The position numbers and the translations under genes are program-made. A stretch of DNA of 64,000 bases, taken from NCBI GenBank assembly GCA_964017065.1, contig OZ024783.1, positions 11,912,313 through 11,976,312 of the forward strand, written 5' to 3'. Origin of the DNA: Haliclona indistincta. Lineage: Eukaryota; Porifera; Demospongiae; Haplosclerida; Chalinidae. Shown piece after piece: positions 1 to 11,358 of this stretch; the first letter of the stretch is position 1, and every line of letters begins with the position of its first letter. The notes beneath the pieces are model-generated. The model did no database searches, was not told the origin of the DNA, and worked only from the letters and a program-made list of their open reading frames with translations.

Positions 1-608
1 GCTCTACTCAAACTCATTCCTTTTCAGATTAACTGCCGTATAGCGGGTAATTTTCGCAGGATTAAATTTAAAAGTTTTTCGTGGTTTTTTGCTAAAATAA
101 AACATGTGAATCTTGATGAACTGTATGGCGTTGATTGTATGCCAGGGCTTGATATGCGAAAATTTGCCATACGTGAGTGTCATAGCGCGCTAGACTAATC
201 TTGCAATAGCAGTAATCAGTAACCAGTAACCAGTAAAATAATTTACTGTGACCTTTAACCAGGGAGGGATAACTCACATACACACATACCAATAATGGTA
301 ATGAAGCTTTTACGCATGCACACACACACAAAAGGGATAAATACACTATAAATGTGCTTACTCAAATCCTTAGCATTCTTTAGCAGCTCATGTAGTTCAG
401 ATTGCACCTACAAATATAGTGACTAAATTACAAATTGCACTGTGCATGTATAAAACTTTTAAGTATTTTTAGAGTGCACAAAAAATTTCACATAATCTCC
501 ATACAGAACGAACGAAAATTTTAAATTGGTCATTTCAAGACATCAGACAGAATATTTCAAAGATAGCTAAAATTGGCTGTACTATAGATAAGATCAGTAT
601 GTCACACA
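1..608. other. AT-rich stretch without recognisable gene
   Basis: No coding exon with usable splice signals is seen. Positions about 35-54 carry one copy of the terminal sequence (GCCGTATAGCGGGTAATTTT) that also bounds the small element at 609-809, so a broken copy of that family probably lies at the left edge. Confidence 0.5.
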
Positions 609-809
609 TTACCGTATAGCAGGTAATTTGGGAGGGTCAAAATTTTGCCGAATGACCCAGATTTTGTGTTTTGGCAATTTAATTTTGGCGTCAAGCGCTG
701 GCTCACGTATTTCTGCAATAGAAAAGCAGGTTTTGACGATTTATATTTTAGTGAATGCTTGACGATTCGCCAAAGTTTTCTCCCGCCAAAATTACCCGCT
801 ATACGGTAA
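609..809. mobile_element. Small inverted-repeat element (MITE)
   Basis: Left end TTACCGTATAGCAGGTAATT and right end, read in reverse, TTACCGTATAGCGGGTAATT match apart from one base. The similarity runs on for about 28 bases. The interior has no ORF. A further end copy lies at about 35-54, so it is a dispersed nonautonomous family. No clear target duplication beyond TTA/TAA could be assigned. Confidence 0.75.
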
Positions 810-928
810 TTTAGGTGAGCATTACTTTAAAACATGATATTACACACTGCAAGCAAATTGCTAAAAGTACACAAAAATTAGACCCACACCAAAACATTCC
901 TGTTTAAATTACACTGGTAGCTACATAT

Positions 929-1104
929 TACAGTGGAATCTCTCTAAGGCGGACACCAATGGGACCAATTGTCCATTATAGAGAGGGTGTCCTCTGGTCA
1001 GGGGTTTATTGTACATTATGTGGGTTATATTTGGGATTCAGTAAGTGTCCATGATGAGTGTTATCCACTAAGAGGGGTAATGGTTCCAATGTATACTGAT
1101 TTTT
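929..1104. mobile_element. pogo/Tigger-like MITE, copy 1
   Basis: Starts TACAGTGGAATCTCTC and ends with a diverged reverse copy. The interior (gtgtcctctggtcaggggtt and following) is nearly identical to the copy at 13201-13372. TA followed by CAGTGGAACC-like ends is typical of nonautonomous pogo-type elements with TA target duplication. The right end of this copy has drifted. Confidence 0.65.
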
Positions 1105-1278
1105 TTCTCATAATGGACAGTACTGTCGAATTTGTTTAAATACGACCAAGATGCAAGGTGAATATAAAAGTAAAATAGAAAGAAAAAATAGTTCAATATG
1201 CAACCCGACCCTCAGTAAGAGCAAGGTCCATACTGATGCTGTACAGTACATGAACAATGCAACAGTATAATGTAGTAC

Positions 1279-1509
1279 CTTGTGTTGGTCTTGTTTGCTG
1301 CAATTCTTCACTATCTCCGCAGTCAGTACCGACCAACTTATATCTGAAGAGCCTGTCTGTGCACGAAGCTGTTGCTGTTGTTTCTTTGCTAGCAGAGTCT
1401 TTGTGTCCACAGCGCCATGTGCTGCCAAACCACTGACTGGTATACTGACTCCTCCCTGCCGTCTTAGCGTAGCAGATAGACGGAAACGGTCTCTTTGTGA
1501 ACGCAGCAT
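1279..1509 (-). CDS. First coding exon of an unrecognised gene, leftward
   Basis: An ATG at 1509 opens 77 codons ending in a good donor (CAAG|GTACTA on the minus strand, exon end 1279, phase 0). The peptide is basic at the start (MLRSQRDRFRLS) and then has a lysine/glutamine-rich helical stretch (LLAKKQQQQLRAQ). I do not recognise the family. The rest of the gene should lie to the left, but no following exon could be fixed in the 1.2 kb available. It is head-to-head with transgelin, about 500 bases apart, so the two may share a promoter region. It could also be a chance ORF. Confidence 0.35.
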
Positions 1510-2008
1510 AACTGCTGTTCCAGAATCTTACACAGGGCAGCCTCGATGTTACTGTAATAAATCTAAGCTGAAACAGTCGGGCATGTGTCTCCGACTCTCC
1601 ACAAAGATTGCACAATAATGCGCATTAATTAAAGAAATTTGCCACGTGAAGCCACGCCTTGGAACGAGTCTGAGTGAGCATGTATTGACTTGCATTGTGA
1701 ATCTGTTTTATGTTTGACATGTATACAAATTTTATAGTTGTTGCAAAGAACAATCTTTGCGTTCGCCATCCACTGATAAACGTTTACTAAACTTTTGTAT
1801 AATAAACTGGATGTACTCAAAATAGAGCATTGAGAACAATTGAACAGTTGTAAATCATGGAGCCACAAGATCAATATTGTTGACCCAATGTGCAAATCAA
1901 CTCGCACAGGTGAACTACATTAGTGAATAAACATTTTCCTTATAAGGTAGCCGCTTCTATTAGCCCCTCCCCCGCGCTCAAAACTGCAAATCTCTTGAGG
2001 ACAGAAAA

Positions 2009-3189
<1,181 letters not shown>

Positions 3190-3367
3190 TCTCCAACCAA
3201 CTGGAATGTTATAAATCTAAGAGTTTAGCTTTCTTGCATGCTTTTATCTGCTGACTATAGGACACTACCTACTGCTGGCTGTAGTGATTGTATGCATGTA
3301 CTGGTAATTTATTTGAAGTGCTAATTCCATTACTCATTTTTCTATAAAGCCACACCTGAAATAAAAT

Positions 3368-6300
3368 ATGGACGTGGATCGAGCGGTTCGATCTGTGCTC
3401 GCTTGGTTACGGCGCACTAAAGGTGTTGTCGTGCGCACAGACTGGCTGACGGCGTGTGTGGAATGGATTGCCAACGAAGAGGTAATAGAACACGCTGGTT
3501 TCATTCATTTTTTATCGACAAGTTGTTCAATTTTGATTCGATTGCTGCAGGGAACGGATGTATCCCATAGTGCTCTCCAGGAGCTGGTGTATCAACAGTG
3601 GCTTCACAGTGACCTCAGAGATACAGTAGATACTGGTAGCCTGCCTAGTCCGCTGGTGACACAGCCAGGCTCTGTACACATCACTGGCAGCCATATTGTA
3701 CAGGTGCAGCTGAAAGCTAAACATTTGCAAACTCTAATGCATTATAGCTCGAGCTTGACACGATACACTTCCTTAGGCTTAGCAGGGCAGCTTATACTTC
3801 TTTTTTTCTCACTAGATGGATTCAGTGTTGAATGTGGGGGCTCCAGCATATGCTCAATGGCAGCATATTGAGGGAAAAGAGTTGGACGATGTTCCCGACA
3901 ACGAACAAACTGATAAAAAATCGGTAGCTCTACACACACAGCACAGATAAATAAGCTCATTCATCCATTCTCTTTTGGCTTTATTTCTGTAGTCAGATGC
4001 AAAGCCAACTCGCATGCTACTGCTCAACATAACGGATGGAATCACTGACTGTCAAGCCATGGAGTACCAGCCCATCCCCCAATTGTCAGTTGACACAGTG
4101 CCAGGAACCAAAGTATGCTATGAGCTATAGTACTCATAATTATTATTTTATACCTGTACATTACAAACAGATTTACTCACTATAGTACTATAGCCTGTAG
4201 TATAGCTATAGTACTATAATTATAGTCTGTGTGTTGCAAAGAGGAGTAAGAGCTTGAACCCTCTTGAAATAACACACTACGCTCTTACCAATGTGCTAGA
4301 TAAAAATTACAGCATAGCATAGTTCCAGATTTAAGCATTGTATTGGTCCCATGCAATCTCAAATTTTAGTCCCAGCTATAGTCAGTTTCCATAGGCTAAC
4401 CACTATTACTGTATTGATCAACAGAGATGAATGTTGCAGTACATCCAAGTTGAATTGAGCTATGAAGTTACCAATACAAATCTATTCACTATTGTTGACA
4501 TGCATTTGTACATTTGTAGTGCCCATTGGAGGTCCTGTTCTGTGACTGGTGTCTCATAGTATAGTGTTAAATAAATTGTTGTTTTACTAGTCTAGTCATA
4601 ATGTTATCTTGTGTATTTTGTATGGTACCTACTGCTTTAATTTATTCTGAATCTAGCTGATTCTTCAAGGAGCCATCAATGGACGTTTTCGTACTCTTCT
4701 ACTTGCTGGAAGCAATGTGAATGTGCTGGGAGGATCAGTGGAAGAACTTGTCACAGAGTACACACAAAGTAGACTGCTAGCTAAGGCATTGTAAGTGCAT
4801 ATTTTAGCATCAGCTCATAAATTCACAATTTGATTTTTAAAAACTGCAATTACACATGTACATGTCTGCTCATCTTCACATGTGACTCTGTTACATGCGT
4901 AGTATTTACTGTTCTTTCGCTTTTTAGAAACAAAACGAGTCCAGCTACAGGGCCTTCGTCATCTGCCTCGATCATCACCACAAGCACACACACCTCCATT
5001 ACTTCCACTGCCACCACCACACCTTCAGCATCAAGACTTGCTGCCCCAATATCCTCAAATGCTGCTTCTATTCCAATGCCCTCAGGAAGAACAACTTCAT
5101 CTTCAGAAAGAACAGCTTCCATTCCATCATCCTCAAGAAGAACAGTTTCATCTCACAGTGTTTCATCAGCCAGGACTGGTACTGCAGTACAGCCTAGCAC
5201 ACACGATGATGACGATTTTGAATTGGACTTAATCAGAGAGTCAGATATAGCAGATCTTGGTCGATTTAGTGAATCCGATGAGGAAGGGACTGTGCAAGAT
5301 ACAAGACCAGGAGACAACATAAGTGAAGAAATGGATGATCAATTTGAAAATGATGATTATATTGACGGTGATATGTTGCTAGAACTTGCAGCAATGGAGG
5401 ACGAAGGGGAAGAAGAAGAGGACGACATTTCTCAGCTCACACAAGTCGTTGGTAATCACAATCTTGCAGCTGGTCCATCGACAGACAGACCAATGTGTGA
5501 CACTAGTATTGTTAAACAAGAAGCGGAGTATCTTAGCTCAGCTAACAATGCAACACCTCTTCAGAGGGCATCTGTGGTGGGCAAAGCAGACTTTTGGCTT
5601 AATCATCAAGGGTTTGCTTATGTGAAGGTATGCCCAAATCTTTGTCTACTTTTGTCTTTTGAATTTTCGCGTTATAAAATTTTTGTTGCTGCCTGCACAA
5701 TGTGCATTGTGTATTAATATTTCGTGCATGTAATAATTTCTTGCTAGGATGGACCACAAAAATATTCCTGTGACAAAATTTCCAAACACCAATCACACAT
5801 TTAAGACAATGCAACGAGATGTCATGACACACTACGATTTTTGTTGCAAGCATTGGTTGCAAGTAACAATATTATTGCCTTTAGTTTTGATCAGTGTGTA
5901 ACTTCATATCATCACTATGCTTACCAAAGGGCATAATAGACTATCTTGCACACACATATCTGGGTTCTAGGAAGCCAAATGGATCATAGCACAATTGCCT
6001 ATCATAACAATCACTATTTATATGCCACTTGAATGCCTGTCCCAGTGGTCAGCACAGCAGGCTATTACTGTTTACTTATCCTAATATCCAACAGGGATTT
6101 GAACCCTGGAATGTTCTTTTCAATAACCGTCTATAATCTGTTTGAGTTGAAGAGTCACAAAAGTTCGCTATCATAACATTTGTATACTAAAACATATTTG
6201 AGTGAATTTTGGACCGTTAAATTCGTCATCGTGACCCGATTCCAGTGATATGCACTGTTTGGTGATAGCATGTATTAGCATTCACTATCACTAATGCTTT

Positions 6301-7941
6301 ATTCAGAAATGCAGTGTCTTATATGTGTTATGTACACTCTACTTTTCTGTGACTCCTCAATTCAAATGGACTATAGTGAGAACCCTGACACAGACAAAGT
6401 TGGGGATTGTCCTTTCTAAAATCTGGCTTTGTAAAGTATTCATGCAACTAGTCTCTTGGGCTTTTCTGAAAACAATTCTAGGTATTGTCCACATTAATAT
6501 CATTCATCACCCTTGTGTTGCATAGGAGGGTTTTGTTATACCCACTTGTTAGCAAAAGAGAGATGATTTCTGCCCACAGTGTTGGTATTGGCTTGGTTGA
6601 GTAATGATGTAAACTGACAATGGGTATCTCTGTTTCGAAGATGACTTTGTATTGTTTCACGGCACATTCGTGACTTTCAACTGTTCTTGACTTCCAAACG
6701 TTCCATGACTTCAGACAGTTCTTGACTTAGAACTGTTCCATGACTTCAGACCATTCTTGATTTCCAAATGTTCCATGACTTCAGACTGTTTCGTGACATC
6801 TAGATGTTCCGTGACTTCAGACTGTTTCGTGACATCTAGATGTTCCGTGACTTCAGACTGTTTCGTGACTTCAGACTGTTTCGTGACATCTAGATGTTCC
6901 GTGACTTCAGACTGTTTCGTGACATCTAGATGTTCCATGACTTCAGACTATTTCGTGACATCTAGATGTTCCATGACTGCTGTTCTGCAACTGCCAACTG
7001 TTCTTTAGGTTGGAAGGTATTTTGATTCCATCTTTCATTCTTGATGGAGCGAATCCATCTTTCTAACTTCAGGATGGACAATGTCTAGTTGTGTATCCAA
7101 ACTTCAGAATCTCCGCTTAGCTTAGACATCATGATCATCGCAACAGGGACACCCAAAGTCAGTTTCACCATTACGCTTACCAAGCATCATCCGCAGAAGA
7201 TCATCTCTCTACCACAACACCCATCTCCTACGAAGGATAGGATGTTGTGGCTAATAGGTATATAGCCAATACCTATTTATACCGATGGATTAAGCTTTAC
7301 AGGTACTAGTGGGCCGTAAACTGATGAATAATATTGATGAATACTGTTAAAAACCGGAAGTTATCAGATATTTTTCATTGTGTGGTCAAGCTTATTATCA
7401 TTGCATGATATGTAGGGATGACCGCAATTTATGATGGCGGCTAGTCATGTGTGAAAATGAGTTATCATACATATCTCCACTATCATACATTTCTACTGCA
7501 TTCTAACTATACAAATAGTTTACAAGTACATACTGTATATCGGACCTTCATTGTTTGAGCTATTATGTGGAAGACCATAAACAAATGCTTACTATGCAGT
7601 CAGTTGTGAGATGGTATCAAATGAAGTCCCTGTGGTGGTTGAATTTGTCGCACTTTGAAGTGTGTCTCTCTGTGTTATTACAGGGCACAATTTTGAAGAT
7701 TGTTGATAAGTTGCATTATGATTTTGGCGAGTGGAGCGTGAAAGCTGAACTCTCTGATGGCCGTTCCTCAACAACAGTTGTCCTCGGGAATAGATTACTA
7801 GAACGACTTATTGGATTTTCTGCTATACAATTTAAGAGAGATTTTGAACCCAACAAATCCGATCCAGCAGTAAGGAAGAGAGGAGTCAAGGTAAGGATCC
7901 ACTGTGTGCCTGACTCATTTACCATCTAACCTCTCCCTCCC

Positions 7942-7978
<37 letters not shown>

Positions 7979-8127
7979 TCCTCTCTCTCCCTCTCTCTCT
8001 CCGTTTTGGTTTCCAGGGTTTTCGTCAGTGTGAGAATGCTCTCTTCAATATGTCCAAGAGTGTGATGGAGCTAACATGGGATAATAATTTTAAAATGCCG
8101 TGTGTGCAGTCAATGTGGGACATGTAG
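3368..8127 (+). CDS. RMI1: RecQ-mediated genome instability protein 1
   Basis: Seven exons: 3368-3481, 3551-3703, 3816-3923, 3993-4112, 4657-4790, 4928-5627, 7684-7890 and a last one 8017-8127 (eight in all), 548 residues. RMI1 is the OB-fold subunit of the BLM-TopoIII-RMI (dissolvasome) complex, which dissolves double Holliday junctions in the nucleus. Family motifs are plain in the N-terminal part: [38 protein letters not shown] and [17 protein letters not shown] serine/threonine-rich then acidic linker (about residues 213-430) leads to a C-terminal OB-like domain (about 440-548). The long 5628-7683 intron carries a minisatellite. Shorter than the ~625-residue vertebrate protein mainly in the linker. 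Confidence 0.93.
5628..7683. other. Long RMI1 intron, mostly plain sequence
   Basis: About 2 kb between the acidic-linker exon and the C-terminal-domain exon. It contains the minisatellite described separately. At 6095-6115 it has a hairpin resembling a tRNA T-arm. No other feature was seen. Confidence 0.6.
6665..6985. repeat. Minisatellite, ~36-bp unit
   Basis: Tandem copies of a unit containing TTTCGTGACATCTAGATG followed by TTCCGTGACTTCAGACTG. About six good copies lie at 6780-6975, with degenerate 18-base half units on either side. The unit is itself made of two related 18-base halves. The array lies wholly within the RMI1 intron. The long open frames across it on both strands are a by-product of the repeat. 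Confidence 0.9.
7929..8009. repeat. CT-rich microsatellite
   Basis: Nearly pure (CT)n/(CCCT)n running up to the acceptor of the last RMI1 exon, where it acts as an extended polypyrimidine tract. Similar CT tracts precede acceptors in the TMEM39 gene (for example 14040-14120). Confidence 0.85.
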
Positions 8128-8691
8128 CAACGTCTTATACCATTTTAAATCATGAACTATTTGCTGACAGTTAAGTGTTAAGTTTTTACTTTCTTTGCCA
8201 TCACTGTCTTAACCAAGATGTTCAAGTTATGTTAACTTATAATTGTCTTGCATGCAGAGCCTTATTCCTATCAAATCTTGGCTGCCTATGCATGCTCCTG
8301 CAGGTGATGTGGCTGCTAGAGCAGAAACACTGAAGTAAGCAAACCTAGCTGTCTCGTATTGCTATCGAGTAAACTGGTGTCAAGATCTAAAACTCTGTCG
8401 TTCGTTAAAGATCTTGGAATAAGGATCACCTGTCAATCGGATGACCTCCAGAGACTCTCATGACGGTGCAGTTATATTGCACCCTCCATTATGAAGACTT
8501 CACCCGCCTTATAACTGAAAACATACTTTTGCCTATTATTGTCATCAATAACATTCCTTTAAAAAATTAAAAAATACAAAATTTCTTATTCTAAGGTCAT
8601 AAGTCTGTATTTAATGAGTATTCTTCTAAGTCAAAAGAGAACCTGAACTGATGAGAAAGAGACATTGAAAAAAGAGTATAGTGACACATAC

Positions 8692-10508
8692 CTTATCTTC
8701 AATGTGTTGTGGTGACAACAGCGTCAATGGTGGAAGATGATAGTGTGACTCAGAAATTGCCTGCAGCACAGTACATACATGATGACTATTAGTTTTGTTG
8801 CGGCTAACAATAGGCTAAATTTGCAGGTTTACCACTAAAGCTCAGATAAGCTTCATGCTGTTCAAACAAATTATATAACCTCGTCCCCAGGCTCTCGGCA
8901 TGGGTGGGCACCCCACGCACACTCGGGGACAAGGCTAGCAAAATATAAAGCCTACCAGCTAAGACTTTAACCAGATTGGATGTGTCTTGCTGGTTATTTA
9001 GAACATCTGCTTAAGTAAATCAAACTTACAGGTCGACTAGGCAGTGTTATATCAACATGGACTCCCTCAACAAGTTCATGCTTTGGTAACCGCCCTAAAC
9101 AGCAAAAGTAAAATTGATCATAATTCGTTTTTTACAATACCATGATAGATTTAAAGATGAGTCATAAATGTGTGTATTCAGTTCAAGCAGTACCTGTTTT
9201 TCGTCTTTTGACAGCTGGTGGAGCAGTTGTTAAACATGTTTGATATTGTTCGTCAACGTCTAATCGAATTGTTGAAGATGAACGCTTTTTCCCTGCAGAC
9301 AAATTAATACCAGAACTGCTGGGCACAGGAATGTGCAGCTTTGAACGCTTAGTTTGAGAAGAACTCTCCTCTCTGGCTCGCTTTAAGTACATTCTCATCT
9401 CCTCAGCAAAAGAAGAGTTAGGGGTTGACCCCTGGCTAACGCAAAATGAACAGTCACCATTTTCACAGCAAATATCGTTTGGAACTTTAGGATAAATGCT
9501 TGGAGTAGAAGGATCATCGAAAACAGTGGAGAGAGATAGTGATGAGAGAAGGATGTCTCCGCAGCCATGAAACGGGAGTTCGTGAAATTGCACAGTTGAA
9601 GAAGAAAGAGTCAAACGGTGAACAGTATCTTTTTCTTCAGAAATTGCAAAAAGTTCGTTGCTACTGTCCGGGTCCCCACACAACCGAAAAAGATCCATTT
9701 CGTCACTAAAAGTAAACTTCTCCCAGTTCAGCTGGTTCCAGCGATCTCTGCCAGAATGTGAAGAAGCAGGCGGTAGAACAAGCTGCCATAACACAAGAGG
9801 ACTCTTTTGTAGACACCAGATACAACCACTGCCGACTGTAGATATCTGAAACATATTTCCAGACTTAAACTTAGAAAGCAATGACCTAAAATAACCGATG
9901 TCCGGATGACCTTTGACCTTCCCGCCCCACGAGATCATACGACCATCTTCATTGAGATTACCGCAAGTGTACACATCACCTTTAGGACAAAAACCATAAA
10001 GTGTATCTGAAGAATCCATCACAAGCAAGCTCAGGAAAGACTTCTTCTCTATTGCCTCCCATCCAGTTAGTGCTATTTCACTGCAACTCTGGCTAAGCTT
10101 ATCAGAAAACTTTGTAATTTTCAGTGCAAGCAGTTCGTTGCTGCAATTCTTTGTAACTAGATAGTTTGTGCCTATGGCAACCTCGACTGCCTCTATTCTT
10201 GTCAGCGCCCATTTGAGACCTAAAGGTTTGCTGGAAGATATACCTGTACGCAAGTACATTTGATTGTTTTTGATACCGCAAACAATCGGCAATGAACTTG
10301 ATGTACCACAAACTATTCTGTCCATTTTCCCACTCACTTCTCGCCATTGCATCTTTTTGGATGTCCCTTGAGAGGTCACATGAGCTAGTACATGCACTCC
10401 ACCCATACTATCACATACCCACAGGTGCTTTGAAAAGTTTGTGGGAGGAGAAGATGAAGGCGTGGAAGAGGTGGAAGATGAAGACGTTGAAGAGGGCGTG
10501 GCCATCAT
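8692..10508 (-). CDS. Tectonin-repeat (beta-propeller) protein, 3' end uncertain
   Basis: Exon 1 is 10508-9194. It opens with a Ser/Thr/Pro-rich N-terminus (about 25 residues). It continues with repeats of the tectonin type, visible as W-[RK]-x-V-S-G-x-[ML]-x-x-I-x-C-G followed by V-x-G-I-x-x-N-x-x-[LY]-R-T-G. These are expected to form a beta-propeller of about 300 residues. A basic segment follows (TKRSKL, VKRRKTG), perhaps a nuclear signal. Exon 2 (9094-9030) and exon 3 (8760-8692) join in frame through good GT-AG sites. Reading straight on from exon 1 instead would stop within a few codons. Further exons below 8692 are likely but I could not fix them. Divergent from TMEM39 across a 196-base gap. 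No specific orthologue is recognised. Confidence 0.7.
8876..8938. mobile_element. Mutator-like MITE, degenerate copy
   Basis: Ends TAACCTCGTCCCCAG and, reversed, TAGCCTTGTCCCCGAG match the TAGCCTCGTCCCCAG termini of the elements at 37105 and 38919. Flanks CAAATTATA and CAAAATATA look like a 9-base target duplication with one change. It lies in intron 2 of the tectonin gene. Confidence 0.65.
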
Positions 10509-10704
10509 CTGATGAGATTGCTAGCTGTTGCTTTCGCTCATTACGACGTGCAGGAGGTCAAGATGAGGATCAAGATAGCACTGTACAACCAGATTCGTGG
10601 TAAAACCGCCAAAGAAGTTAACTTATACGGAAGAAAGCTACCAATATACGGGACAGTGGGCGGCAAACTTTGTTTTACGGAGAGGGGCGTGATCTGACCA
10701 ATGC
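10509..10704. promoter_or_regulatory. Putative bidirectional promoter
   Basis: A 196-base gap separates the start codons of the tectonin gene (-) and TMEM39 (+), so both promoters must fit here or overlap the genes. No TATA box or named motif was identified. The call rests on geometry only. Confidence 0.45.
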
Positions 10705-11319
10705 ATGGCAGCGCAGATGATGCTGGACGCTGCCAGTCACATTATCAGGAACTCTGTTGCCTTTGAGGCATTCTTGTTTGTGTATCTGGTCTGTGCAACG
10801 TGGATACAGAACTTGAACATCTATAAATCGGTCCGTGTTCGTTTGATTGTGATGTCTGTGTGTCTCGGTGTGTCTATAATCGTCTGTTTCATGTGTTTTC
10901 ACTGTATGAGCACATCTCATCTTATCTTATGCCCCACCACAGAACCTGTACCTGATTGACTATGACCTGTTCTTGTTCGTGGTACTCGTGTTGTCTCGTC
11001 GGCTGGTGTGGTGTGCTTTGCAGGAGCTGCAGAACAAATTCACTCACATGTTCCCAGCTGGGTGGAACTCACGTTTTTGGATAATCGGAGCTATTTGCAT
11101 TGGTGGGGCAATAATGGTTTGGTCTGTTTTGAGGGTTGTTCAAAATGCATCACTTTTCAATTTACTCTTTCTATTTTATCCGTGAGTCCTTTGTCTGGAA
11201 TAACTTCCTCTCTTTGTTTCTATTATTCATCTCACTCTCCTTCTCGCCATCTCTCATCTCTGCTTCCACCACTTTCTTTTTCCTCTCCACTCATCTCTTG
11301 TTCTCTCTCTCTCTATCTA

Positions 11320-11358
<39 letters not shown>

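Noticed and set aside
6090..6120. tRNA-like T-arm (CAGGGTTCAAATCCCTG on the minus strand)
   Set aside because: No matching acceptor stem, D-arm or box A upstream. Probably chance or a remnant of a tRNA-derived SINE too decayed to call.
6665..6985. 36-base regularly repeated units resembling a CRISPR array
   Set aside because: The units are contiguous variants of one another without unique spacers, in an intron of a eukaryotic gene. It is a minisatellite.
6711..7008. Open frames on both strands across the minisatellite
   Set aside because: Their repetitive peptides simply mirror the tandem DNA repeat.
8250..8336. Possible alternative last exon for RMI1 (after GCATGCAG) or a further tectonin-gene exon on the other strand
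   Set aside because: Both readings have a usable acceptor, but neither shows family sequence; cannot be decided without transcripts.
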